A DNA stretch of 23,728 bases from Terrisporobacter sp. (GCA_029851945.1 JARKUZ010000081.1:1-23728), one strand, 5' to 3'; shown: positions 5,797 to 13,900, numbered from the stretch's first letter. Made by a program: numbers and translations. Notes: generated by a model not told the origin, from the sequence alone.

Positions 5797-7230
5797 ATGA
5801 AAAAAACAACGATTGATAAGAATAGAGTAAAAGAAATACTAAAGAGAAAAGGTCTAAAAAATCAAACTGAATTAGCTAGTAAGATGGGTATAACAAAAAA
5901 CCAGTTATCTGAAATACTTTCTCCTAAATTTAGTCCATTAAAGAGCAATGTAGAAAGATTATGCGATGTACTAGATATTGGATTTGATGAAATAATGTCA
6001 GTAGAGGATATTGATCATAAACAGATTAATTTTATAGATACTGATGATATAGAAAATGATAAGATATTAGAAAGTACGAGCCAAGATGAAATAAAAAGTG
6101 AAAATCAAGTAGAAAAGATTGATAATAATGAAGCAAATAAGTATGTAGATATAAGCAATGTTTTAGCTAAAAGACAGTATACTGCAGTTGAGTTATTTGC
6201 AGGGGCTGGTGGACTAGCATTAGGTCTTGAAGAATCTGGTTTTAAAGATGTCGGATTAGTAGAGTGGGATAAGTATGCAGCAAGTACCCTAAGAGCAAAT
6301 AGACCAGAGTGGAATGTAATTCAAGGCGATGTAGTTGAGATTGCAGAAAAAGGAATAAGAAATTATATAGATAAAGATGTAGAAGTTGACTTATTATCGG
6401 GAGGATATCCATGCCAAGCATTTAGTTATGCAGGTAAAAAACTAGGATTAGAAGATGTAAGAGGAACTATGTTTTATTACTATGCAAAAATATTAGAAGA
6501 ATTAATGCCTAAAGTATTTTTAGCAGAAAATGTTAGAGGTCTTGTATCTCATGATGAAGGAAAGACATTAAAAACTATGATAGATGTATTTACTGAAATT
6601 GGATATAATGTAGAATACAAAATTCTTAAAGCTATAGACTACGGAGTAGCTCAGAAGAGAGAAAGAGTAATAATAATAGGAACAAGAAAAGATTTAAATA
6701 ATGTAGACTTTAAGTTCCCAAAACCATTTGGATATATACCTACATTAAGAGAGGCTCTTAAAGATGTTCCACAATCAGAAGGATCTAAGTATCCAGAGAA
6801 GAAGAAGAAGGTATTAGATTTAGTTCCTCCAGGTGGATGCTGGATAGATTTACCTGAAGAAGTAGCTAAGGAATATATGGGTAAGAGCTATTATAGTGGT
6901 GGGGGAAAAAGAGGCATGGCAAGAAGAATAAGCTGGGATGAACCATGTTTAACATTGACTTGCAGTCCAGCTCAAAAGCAAACAGAGAGATGCCATCCTG
7001 ATGAAACAAGACCATTTACCACTAGAGAGTATGCAAGAATTCAAAGTTTTCCTGATGAGTGGAAGTTTGAAGGTTCTGTAAGTCAAGTGTATAAGCAAAT
7101 TGGAAATGCGGTACCTGTAAAGCTAGGTAAAGCAATTGGATTAGCCATAGTAGACTATCTTAATAGAGTAGAGAATACTAATTTAAGCGAAGGTTTAAGT
7201 TATAGTGAAGTAGCAATAACTATAGAATAA
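5797..7230 (+). CDS. C5-cytosine DNA methyltransferase with N-terminal XRE domain
   Basis: The 477-aa protein joins an XRE helix-turn-helix (about 10-66, LKNQTELASKMGITKNQLSEIL) through an acidic linker (67-125) to a full C5 methyltransferase. Motif I is FAGAGG (134-139), motif IV is PCQ (205-207, catalytic Cys206), motif VI is ENV (244-246), motif VIII is QKRER (286-290), a target-recognition region follows (about 295-395), motif IX is around RPFTTREYARIQSFP and motif X is QIGNAVP (434-440). It methylates cytosine to protect sites cut by the neighbouring endonuclease. The fused HTH suggests that it regulates its own promoter or that of the endonuclease, as in M.EcoRII/M.SsoII-type enzymes; this is inferred. 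A GAGG site precedes the ATG. Confidence 0.93.
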   Translation: MKKTTIDKNRVKEILKRKGLKNQTELASKMGITKNQLSEILSPKFSPLKSNVERLCDVLDIGFDEIMSVEDIDHKQINFIDTDDIENDKILESTSQDEIKSENQVEKIDNNEANKYVDISNVLAKRQYTAVELFAGAGGLALGLEESGFKDVGLVEWDKYAASTLRANRPEWNVIQGDVVEIAEKGIRNYIDKDVEVDLLSGGYPCQAFSYAGKKLGLEDVRGTMFYYYAKILEELMPKVFLAENVRGLVSHDEGKTLKTMIDVFTEIGYNVEYKILKAIDYGVAQKRERVIIIGTRKDLNNVDFKFPKPFGYIPTLREALKDVPQSEGSKYPEKKKKVLDLVPPGGCWIDLPEEVAKEYMGKSYYSGGGKRGMARRISWDEPCLTLTCSPAQKQTERCHPDETRPFTTREYARIQSFPDEWKFEGSVSQVYKQIGNAVPVKLGKAIGLAIVDYLNRVENTNLSEGLSYSEVAITIE

Positions 7231-7260
7231 AAATATTAATTGATTAAGTGCTGATAAAAT

Positions 7261-7299
7261 AAATCCATCTAACTATTAAAAAAATAGTTAGATGGATTT
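7261..7299. terminator. Bidirectional terminator between methyltransferase and endonuclease genes
   Basis: A perfect 17-bp stem (7261-7277 with 7283-7299) with an A5 loop and AT-rich flanks lies between the two convergent genes, serving both. Confidence 0.85.
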
Positions 7300-7335
7300 A
7301 TTTCATGTTTACTACTTAGAATTAAGAAATAATAA

Positions 7336-8052
7336 CTAAATATGATTAAATAATGATTTATCTTTTCTTATTTCCTCAGTTAGGTTATCTATAGTTGAAT
7401 TAAGAATATCTGTACAGTCTTCTTCTAAAGCAACCTCAGCAATTACATCAATTAAATCAAAGTAAAAGTTCTCATCACCAGTAAGTCTATACCAAAATTC
7501 TTGACCTATAAATACAGGATACTCTTCCATGATTTTTTTATAGTGAGCATTAAGCTCATTTTCAGTTCCATAAAATACACCTACAATTAAATCGTCAATA
7601 CCTAATGACAGACCATTTGTACGTGCTAATCTTTTAACTGCACCAAAATGATCTATTATAGTTTTTACATCATCTTTATTAATAGTATTTGGGCCAGCTT
7701 TAATTTGGCAGTATTTTTTTCTACCATCTACATAATCAATGAATTCTATATCAATACCAGATGTAGTAGATGAAAATCCTTCTAAAGTTGTAGTACAAAA
7801 TTTCTGTAAATTAGTTCCGAATGAAGTGTTTATTGAAGTTCCTAAAACTCTTGGATATACTAGTGCTTTTGCTATATCTTCTGGATTACTTGAACCAGTT
7901 AGATAATTTGCCAAGTATTTAACTAAAAAAGGATTTATATTAAAGTCTTTTAACTTTAATTTTTTAGTATTTTTCTTGTGATTTTCAACAATAGTTTCCT
8001 TAAAGAAGTCTTTAGCTTTATTTAGCATGTTTTGTTTATCTTGATTGTTCAT
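7336..8052 (-). CDS. Type II restriction endonuclease, EcoO109I-like family
   Basis: The 238-aa protein resembles the EcoO109I endonuclease family: an early INPF motif (39-42), the segment GIDIEFIDYVDGRKKYCQIKAG (99-120), then DDLIVGVFYG (153-162) and IGQEFWYRLTG (182-192). The catalytic PD-(D/E)XK core is probably Asp101 with Gln116-Ile-Lys118; Gln in place of Glu is an atypical but known kind of variation. EcoO109I itself cuts RGGNCCY, but the target here cannot be read from sequence. It converges on the C5 methyltransferase, the expected partner. A GGGGG site lies upstream of the ATG. Confidence 0.82.
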   Translation of the reverse strand: MNNQDKQNMLNKAKDFFKETIVENHKKNTKKLKLKDFNINPFLVKYLANYLTGSSNPEDIAKALVYPRVLGTSINTSFGTNLQKFCTTTLEGFSSTTSGIDIEFIDYVDGRKKYCQIKAGPNTINKDDVKTIIDHFGAVKRLARTNGLSLGIDDLIVGVFYGTENELNAHYKKIMEEYPVFIGQEFWYRLTGDENFYFDLIDVIAEVALEEDCTDILNSTIDNLTEEIRKDKSLFNHI

Positions 8053-8086
8053 AAAATCCCCCTATAGTATTAGAAATATAATAAGT

Positions 8087-8092
8087 ATTATA
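8087..8092 (-). promoter_or_regulatory. -10 box for the endonuclease gene
   Basis: TATAAT on the minus strand lies 35 bases upstream of the ATG, with a weaker TTACGT-like -35 about 16 bp away. The neighbouring dyad and repeats at 8117-8135 are well placed to block it. Confidence 0.55.
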
Positions 8093-8116
8093 CATTAAAT
8101 TTAGGAATACGTAAAT

Positions 8117-8216
8117 TAACTAGAAACATTAGTTATATAGAAAAATAATTAAATAAAAGGTGTTCTATAAAAATAGTAAAGAATCATTAAAAACATATTT
8201 TATAATGGTTTCTAGT
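8117..8216. repeat. Dyad and inverted nonamers between divergent endonuclease and DndB-like genes
   Basis: TAACTA-N7-TAGTTA (8117-8135) is a perfect dyad. Overlapping it, ACTAGAAAC (8119-8127) recurs inverted as GTTTCTAGT (8208-8216). The sites flank the region between two divergent promoters and may be operators for the HTH of the methyltransferase or another regulator. Confidence 0.45.
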
Positions 8217-8234
8217 AAAAAAACCAAAAAAATA

Positions 8235-8263
8235 TTGACCGGGATTATCTCTATAATTATAAT
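8235..8263 (+). promoter_or_regulatory. Strong promoter of the DndB-like gene
   Basis: TTGACC (8235-8240) and TATAAT (8258-8263) have ideal 17-bp spacing. Transcription would start near 8270, giving a short leader with an AGGAGGA site before the ATG at 8296. Confidence 0.8.
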
Positions 8264-8295
8264 AGTAAATATAGCATTACAGAGGAGGAACAGGT

Positions 8296-9624
8296 ATGTA
8301 TGGACAACTAAGTTTTGAAACTGAGAACTACATAAAAATAAGTACAGCTAATGATAATAATCAATATAGTACGATAATATCAAAAGATAATAGTATATAC
8401 ATCAAGGCTATGGTATATAGACAAAGCTCTAGAATTGTGTATAGTACATCATTATCATTTTGGGACATAGCTAAATTATGTGAGCATACCCCTGAAAAAC
8501 CAAAGGATAGTGTTGAAATTTTAATGAGTATAGATGAACTGAAAAATAGGTATTTAGATCCAAATCACGGAAGAAAAATTAATTTATATATAAAGAATAA
8601 TATAGAGGGATTTATATTACCTAGCTTGACAACTATAGTAAACAAGCCTTTTGATGTGATTTACGATTTAGAAAATAATGAAAATATTTTCTCTTATAAT
8701 ATAATGGAAGAAATAAGTAAATCAAATGGTGTATTATTTTGTTATATAAAACTCGATAAAGATATAAAGTTCAAAATATCGGATGGAAACCACAGAACTT
8801 ATGCTATACATGACTTGATAAACAGTAAAGAAATAGATGCATGTATGGATGGATTGTATATAGGAGTAGACTTTTATCTAGAGACGGATAAAGTAAAAGA
8901 AAAAGAACTATTTGTAAATTTAAATACTAATAAGCCTATAGATAAAAATGTTACATCTATATTAAATTACAATAGTTTAATGTCAAAAGCTGCAAAAAGT
9001 TTAATTGGTAAGAATAATGATAACTATGTGTATATGGTGCCATCTCTTTGTGATAAAGAAAAGGGATATTTAGGGATTGATTATACTAACTCAATTATAA
9101 CAAAAACTAATAATACAATATCATTTTATATGATACAAAATATAATTTCATATATGATTTATGGTGTTGAAAAAACTCCTAAAGTGGAGCAAAAATTTGA
9201 ACAAGAGTATAATGGAACAACATCATATATGAAAAATATGAAAAAGATATCTAAGTTTTTAAGTTATATATTTAAAAATTTAGAGCCATTTAATATGATA
9301 ACTTCAGATTTATCAAATGTAAAATCTTTAAGAGAAGAATATATATCTATGACAGGTGCAGGACTATATACTATAGCTAAGATAGGACATATAGGAATAC
9401 AGTATGATGAAATAGATATAGAGTCTATTGCAAAAGCACTTTGTAAGTTAGACTGGAAAAGAACAAATGGTGGAGTGTTAAATCCTATATTTTTAGGAAA
9501 TATACTTACTAATAAAGGAACAATATCAACAAGTAGAGGTACTTTAACTAATTCAACGGAAAAAGTAAAACAAATACTTAAACTTACGGATGATGATTTA
9601 GAAAAGGTGCTAAGATCTAAATAA
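8296..9624 (+). CDS. DGQHR-domain protein, DndB-like
   Basis: The 442-aa protein has the signature KISDGNHRTYAIHDL (160-174), a variant of the DGQHR motif, followed by ELFVNLNTNKPIDKNVTSIL (204-223), the FxxxNxxxKP pattern of DndB and related proteins. DndB acts as a regulator in DNA phosphorothioation systems, and DGQHR proteins occur with other DNA modification systems. No dndCDE or other dnd genes are here, so this is an orphan. It sits next to a type II restriction-modification pair, divergent from the nuclease, with its own strong promoter and a terminator of its own. A role in DNA modification sensing or defence is inferred. An AGGAGG site precedes the ATG. Confidence 0.75.
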   Translation: MYGQLSFETENYIKISTANDNNQYSTIISKDNSIYIKAMVYRQSSRIVYSTSLSFWDIAKLCEHTPEKPKDSVEILMSIDELKNRYLDPNHGRKINLYIKNNIEGFILPSLTTIVNKPFDVIYDLENNENIFSYNIMEEISKSNGVLFCYIKLDKDIKFKISDGNHRTYAIHDLINSKEIDACMDGLYIGVDFYLETDKVKEKELFVNLNTNKPIDKNVTSILNYNSLMSKAAKSLIGKNNDNYVYMVPSLCDKEKGYLGIDYTNSIITKTNNTISFYMIQNIISYMIYGVEKTPKVEQKFEQEYNGTTSYMKNMKKISKFLSYIFKNLEPFNMITSDLSNVKSLREEYISMTGAGLYTIAKIGHIGIQYDEIDIESIAKALCKLDWKRTNGGVLNPIFLGNILTNKGTISTSRGTLTNSTEKVKQILKLTDDDLEKVLRSK

Positions 9625-9628
9625 TATT

Positions 9629-9674
9629 AATCCATAAATCTATTTCTATGAAATAGATTTATGGATTTTTTGAT
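9629..9674 (+). terminator. Terminator of the DndB-like gene
   Basis: A perfect 17-bp stem (9629-9645 with 9651-9667) with a 5-nt loop is followed by a T-rich tail just 5 bp past the stop codon. Confidence 0.85.
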
Positions 9675-9675
9675 T

Positions 9676-9760
9676 TTTACAAATATATAAGATACTTTAT
9701 AATGAAGATAGTTGAAGTACGAGCAAAAACTACTCATATATCAACTATCTTTATTTATAT
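9676..9760 (+). ncRNA. Candidate short RNA: promoter directly followed by hairpin
   Basis: TTTACA (9676-9681), a 16-bp spacer and TATAAT (9698-9703) predict a start near 9710. An 11-bp perfect stem (9705-9715 with 9741-9751) with a 25-nt loop and a TTTATTTATA tail begins there. Such a unit would make an RNA of only about 40-50 nt. It is isolated from coding genes. Alternatively it is a plain terminator behind a chance promoter. Confidence 0.35.
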
Positions 9761-10460
9761 TATAGACTTAAAGCTTAGTACATGAGATATTTTTATATGA
9801 ATCAATTTAAGATAGAGAGATATAAGTAGATATTTATATGAAATGTATACTGTTGGTATAGTAAATATAATAGTTGATATTATTTATTAAAATATAGACA
9901 CTATTTAAGTAAAATATCTTTATTTATATATGGTCTATAAGTTATATTAAGAAGTTATATATTTAATATATACTATATTACATTTTAATTCTTATGTAGT
10001 TTGGCTTTGCCATCGTGCTTTACGTTTCAATCTTTTAAGCTAAAGAGCATGCTCAAAAGTATTTCCATTACAATCCTAACTCAAAATAATACTTTTATGA
10101 AAGTTAGTAACTAATTGATAGTGATTAAATATATAGAAGATATAACTTACCTAAGAAAAGGCCTACAGCCATACCCCTTTGACTAATCCCAATGCACTCA
10201 CACTATTCGCTACTAAAATACTTCGTAAACATCATACTTCATATTAAGTCTGCTACTTATATTATCCGCTCATATTTGTTCCTAGCTTTTGGGATAGCCA
10301 TTCACTGCCCCGGCATTTTATTTTTATGATTGTATGTACCTTATTTAGGTTATATAGCCTTCACATTTTATATAAAATACATTATGAGTAATTCAAAGTG
10401 TAAGTTTCCTATATACTTTTCTTGAGGCTTCTAAAATTTATAGGTTAGGGGATTCATGTT
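9761..10460. other. Gene-free region with GC-elevated core
   Basis: No convincing coding frame exists on either strand. The part from about 10141 to 10320 is 38% GC by my count, well above the surrounding intergenic DNA. Local structure includes the palindrome GAGCATGCTC (10045-10054). A 9-bp stem (10055-10063 with 10088-10096) is crossed by a 6-bp pairing (10076-10081 with 10102-10107), an H-type pseudoknot arrangement. It may be a structured RNA or a decayed mobile element; I recognise no known RNA class. Confidence 0.35.
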
Positions 10461-10473
10461 TTAGAAAGTAGGT

Positions 10474-10612
10474 TTCAAGGAAGAAGTTTGTTGAGGGTGT
10501 TGATGTTAAGAAGATGGGGACTGATTGTATTATAACTGAGCAGGCTTTAGTTAGGAATTTTTGATTGAAGAAGCCTGTAGAGTATAAAAAAATGAACAAC
10601 ATACAAGTAAAC
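10474..10612 (+). pseudogene. Short coding remnant of unknown origin
   Basis: One frame reads SRKKFVEGVDVKKMGTDCIITEQ followed by ALVRNF, a stop, and then LKKPVEYKKMNNIQV. It lacks a start codon and is bounded upstream by a stop. Its T/G-rich third positions differ from the neighbouring genes and look coding-like. I cannot name the parent protein. It is probably a leftover of an element gene. Confidence 0.3.
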
Positions 10613-10803
10613 AATATTTATTAGATGTAAATAATAACTAAAAATGGTAAAATTATTTTGTAATATTAAATTTTTAAAGGGAAGATATTACATTAATTGA
10701 ATTATCAAAAGGCATAAAATTATATAAATAATATCATGTAATATAATACTAAATTAAGAAGTAATGTGTGTTTGATTAATGTAATAGAATCAGGAGGAAT
10801 AAA

Positions 10804-11688
10804 ATGTTTAATAAGGGTCTAAAAAAAGAAGCAATAGAAAGGCTAGAAAAATTACAGAAGGAATATAGTGATAAATCAAAATCAGTAGAAACAGTTGCTA
10901 TAAATTTATACGATAGAAGAAAAGGATCATTGGCAATAATAGAGCAAGCAGAAGCTTATATAAATAGTTTAGCGAATACACCTAAAGAATTTTCAAAGGA
11001 TATGGAAGAAGTAAAGATAAATAGAAAAGAGTTTAATCATGCTGTAGAGCTAGAGATGGATGCTAGTAAAACTGAAAAAATAGCAGGAGGAAGCGCGGCA
11101 GGGGCAGCAGCTGTAGGAGCTGGTGTTGCTGCATTTGGTCCTACTGCTGCTATGGCTATAGCAACTACATTTGGAACAGCATCTACAGGAACCGCTATAG
11201 CATCATTATCAGGAGCAGCAGCAACTAATGCGGCATTAGCTTGGCTTGGAGGTGGTGCACTTGCAGCTGGCGGTGGAGGCATGGCAGCTGGAAATGCATT
11301 TTTAGCTTTAGCAGGACCTATAGGATGGGGAATTGGTGCCGTTGGAATGGGGATAGGAGTATTTACTATCAGTAGTAAGAATAAGAAAATAGCAAGAGAT
11401 GCAACTAATGCTGCATTTGAGGTTAAAGAAGCTATTAACAAGATGGAGAAAGGAAAACATAATATTAAGCAATTATTAAACTTAACTGAAAAAATGAATA
11501 ATGGTATATTTATGTCTTTAAAAAGTATAAGTTTAAGCGGAATTACAGACTATGGGGAGTTTTCTGAGGATCAAAAAAGAGAAATAGGTTCTTTAGTAAA
11601 TAATTTAAAATCTTTATCTATTCTTATAAATAAAAGATTAGATGGAGAAAGTATGGATGAAATAGAGTACGTAAAGGTTGAAATATAG
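10804..11688 (+). CDS. Coiled-coil / Gly-Ala-rich membrane-inserting protein (294 aa)
   Basis: No named family is recognised. Three parts are visible: a charged helical N-terminus (1-90), a long glycine/alanine-rich hydrophobic core (about 94-188, with GAAAVGAGVAAFGP, LSGAAATNAALAWLGGGAL and AGGGGMAAGNAFLALAGPIG), and a charged helical C-terminus (190-294). No signal peptide is seen, so the core would insert from the cytoplasm or stay hidden in a soluble form, as in alpha-helical pore formers. I have an impression that similar Gly-rich cores occur in hypothetical proteins of defence islands. A strong AGGAGG site precedes the ATG. The next gene starts 26 bp downstream with a similar architecture, so the two probably form one operon and one system. 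Confidence 0.75.
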   Translation: MFNKGLKKEAIERLEKLQKEYSDKSKSVETVAINLYDRRKGSLAIIEQAEAYINSLANTPKEFSKDMEEVKINRKEFNHAVELEMDASKTEKIAGGSAAGAAAVGAGVAAFGPTAAMAIATTFGTASTGTAIASLSGAAATNAALAWLGGGALAAGGGGMAAGNAFLALAGPIGWGIGAVGMGIGVFTISSKNKKIARDATNAAFEVKEAINKMEKGKHNIKQLLNLTEKMNNGIFMSLKSISLSGITDYGEFSEDQKREIGSLVNNLKSLSILINKRLDGESMDEIEYVKVEI

Positions 11689-11714
11689 ATTTAGAGAGTT
11701 TATGGGAGTAAGGA

Positions 11715-13151
11715 ATGAATTGTACTGAAAATATAAAAGACCAAGCTATAGGAAGTATAGCAGATATAATAAATAAAATTAGAATAAATGATATGAATGA
11801 TTCAATTTTAAAACAAGAACAAAATCTAGAAAATGCTATGGAGTATGTTGAATCAATAAGAGAGTTTTTATTAAAACCTGAAAATATACTTGGTAGTGAT
11901 AAGACTAAGTTTGGAGAAATAGCAGAGCATGTAGAAGTAGGGATAAGGAATGCAAAGGATGCATTGAATGGAGACACTATTAAAGCTACATTTGATGGTG
12001 TAGGAAGAACTGCACCAGAAGATTATATAATTGATGGAGCTCAAGTTCAGTCTAAGTTTATAAATGGTATAAACAATAACTTAAGACATGTTTTAGAGCA
12101 TATGGATAAATATAAAAACTTCTCAGAAGATGGATATTATCATATACCTAAAGATAACTTTGAAATTTTAAATAAAATAAAGAATGGAGAAACTGTAGAA
12201 GGATTACATTCAAGAACAGTAGAAGCAGCTAAAAGACTTATAAATGACATAGAAAAGGAAAGTGGAAAGTCATTTAATGAAGTTGTAAAGCCTTCTATCT
12301 CATCTTATAATGAAGTTCAGCAAGGTAAAGTGAATGATACATTAAATAGACACGAGCATGAGTTAAAAAAAGAATCAAAAGAAAATGAAAGTAAGATTAT
12401 TTCAGAACATCATCCATCTCTTGGAGAAGCACTAAAGGTTGGTGCAATAGGCGCTGCAATAGGTGGTGGATTTAGTGCTGCATCAACAATATATTTAAAA
12501 TGTAAAAATGAAGATAAAAATATAATGGAATTTTCCACTGAAGATTGGAAAGACGTTGGTGTAGATTTTGCTAAAGGTGGAGGTAAAGGCGGTATAAATG
12601 GTATAGCTATATATGGTTTGACCAACTTTACTAACTTTAGTGCTCCATTAGCTAGTTCTTTTGTAAGTGCTTCATGGGGAGTATCATCTCTAGTAGTAAA
12701 GTATAAAAAGGGAGAAATAACATTAGGAGAGTTATCAGAGCAAGGTCAATTAATATGTCTAGAAACTAGTGCAGTAGCATTAGGTTCAATTGTAGGTCAA
12801 ACGTTAATACCTATACCAGTAGTAGGAACATTGATAGGTTCTATAGCTGCACAAACACTGGTTAATATAACAAAAGGTCAATTAGGTAATAAAGAAGAAG
12901 AATTAAAGCGTACACTGCAACAAGAATATAATAGTACAATAGAAAAGATGGATACAGCTTATAAATCTATTATAGAAAATATAATGCTAGAGTTTGAAAG
13001 ATTAGGTGGCTTAGTAGATATGGCTTTTGATTTTGAATCTAACTCTAATCTTAGATTTGATTCAAGTATAAAGTTAGCGAGAGAATTTAAAGTGGAAGAA
13101 CGTGATATTTTAAAAAGTATAGAAGACGTAGATGATTTCTTTCTTAATTGA
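11715..13151 (+). CDS. Multidomain protein with QxK nuclease-like motif and hydrophobic core (478 aa)
   Basis: No named family is recognised with confidence. Residues 1-95 are helical. Residues 96-180 hold a conserved-looking block, GRTAPEDYIIDGAQVQSKFINGINNNLRHVLEHMDKY...EDGYYHIPKDNFE; its PxDYxxxGxxxQxK spacing resembles a PD-(D/E)XK-type nuclease core. After a charged coil (181-232) come glycine-rich hydrophobic segments (about 239-262, 286-326 and 348-390), then a helical acidic C-terminus. It is co-directional with the preceding gene at 26 bp spacing; TTG/GTG alternatives are absent near the GGAGTAAGGA site, so ATG 11715 is used. It may be the effector of a two-gene membrane or nuclease defence module; this is inference. 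Confidence 0.75.
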   Translation: MNCTENIKDQAIGSIADIINKIRINDMNDSILKQEQNLENAMEYVESIREFLLKPENILGSDKTKFGEIAEHVEVGIRNAKDALNGDTIKATFDGVGRTAPEDYIIDGAQVQSKFINGINNNLRHVLEHMDKYKNFSEDGYYHIPKDNFEILNKIKNGETVEGLHSRTVEAAKRLINDIEKESGKSFNEVVKPSISSYNEVQQGKVNDTLNRHEHELKKESKENESKIISEHHPSLGEALKVGAIGAAIGGGFSAASTIYLKCKNEDKNIMEFSTEDWKDVGVDFAKGGGKGGINGIAIYGLTNFTNFSAPLASSFVSASWGVSSLVVKYKKGEITLGELSEQGQLICLETSAVALGSIVGQTLIPIPVVGTLIGSIAAQTLVNITKGQLGNKEEELKRTLQQEYNSTIEKMDTAYKSIIENIMLEFERLGGLVDMAFDFESNSNLRFDSSIKLAREFKVEERDILKSIEDVDDFFLN

Positions 13152-13177
13152 AAATTAGCTATATTTCTTATAAAAAT

Positions 13178-13212
13178 AGCTCCTAGAATGATAACTAGGG
13201 GCTTAATTAAAA
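13178..13212 (+). terminator. Hairpin downstream of the two-gene module
   Basis: AGCTCCTAG (13178-13186) pairs with CTAGGGGCT (13195-13203) with one G-T pair and an 8-nt loop, 27 bp past the stop codon. The tail TAATTAAAAAT is weak for termination. Confidence 0.5.
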
Positions 13213-13317
13213 ATATTGATTATTAGGTGTTATAGCAATTGGTATTTTTCTAAATTAGATTTTATATTGCTGTATGTAGTGACACTAATATTACCTACTT
13301 TAAACCAAAACCTAAAT

Positions 13318-13344
13318 AAGCTAGGTGAAACTCCTAGTTTTTTG
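13318..13344 (+). terminator. Short hairpin with T-tract
   Basis: CTAGG-N7-CCTAG (13321-13337) is followed by six T. It is a second, weaker terminator candidate downstream of the two-gene module; the short stem makes it uncertain. Confidence 0.4.
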
Positions 13345-13378
13345 CAGACTCTAATCTAGTATAATAATTTTTCTTCAC

Positions 13379-13616
13379 TCATAACTTAAGCTTGTTCCAC
13401 AAATCACCCAAATTATATATTAGTTTTGTATAACATTTCATACAAAGATAATGTATATCAAATTTAGAAGATAATAGATTAAGAACTTCTTTAGTTGGAA
13501 CATATCTATTAAGTTCATAGCCACTAATAATAGATTTAGCAACACCACATAGTTTTGCGACTTCGGGAATTGATAATCTTAACTCAATTCTAGACTTTCT
13601 AAGTCGATCTCGAAAG
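13379..13616 (-). pseudogene. Broken XRE-family regulator
   Basis: A minus-strand frame reads FRDRLRKSRIELRLSIPEVAKLCGVAKSIISGYELNRYVPTKEVLNLLSSKFDIHYL..., a clear helix-turn-helix, ending at TGA 13379-13381. There is no start codon: the frame meets a stop just upstream, and a neighbouring frame continues with KNIYPVDINLNIREFKEDTFE. A frameshift near 13620 probably separated the two parts. It resembles recombinase-linked regulators of phage ends. Confidence 0.6.
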
Positions 13617-13717
13617 TATCTTCTTTAAATTCACGAATGTTTAAGTTTATATCTACTGGATAAATATTTTTAATTCTTGAGTCATACTTATATCTATTTT
13701 ATATAAATCTGCTATAT

Positions 13718-13900
13718 AATCATTTTCTTAAATTGTAGTCTATCTATATTACCACAACTAAAACCTTCATCTTCATATATTAAAAAATCTTTAATACCTA
13801 TAGATTTTGCATAATCCATACATAATTGTATTTGGTTTTCTATTGATTAACCCTTACCAGTAAACTTTGATTTTCTTGAATAGATTGCAGCTTTTATAAT
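13718..13900 (-). pseudogene. Large serine recombinase, N-terminal remnant
   Basis: The minus strand reads IKAAIYSRKSKFTGKG, a stop, then SIENQIQLCMDYAKSIGIKDFLIYEDEGFSCGNIDRLQFKKMI. This is the start of the resolvase domain of large serine integrases (YSRKS with the nucleophilic Ser; SIENQ; EDEGFSGG-type motif). An intact AGGAGG site (13906-13911) stands five bases before ATT where ATG is expected. There is a TAA in place of the usual GAG/GAA codon, and homology ends after about 60 residues. The gene is dead three times over. It marks the element end and its former integration machinery. Confidence 0.8.

Noticed and set aside
9960..10450. Group I or group II intron, or IStron
   Set aside because: I could not find the conserved core sequences of either intron class or a domain V-like hairpin, and no transposase frame survives.
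10436..10460. IS200/IS605-type right end hairpin near 10450
   Set aside because: Only one arm of such a hairpin is suggested; the complementary arm is missing.
11037..11441. Open frame on the minus strand opposite the Gly/Ala-rich protein gene
   Set aside because: Its Pro/Ala-rich composition is the mirror of GGN/GCN codons on the plus strand; no ribosome binding site.
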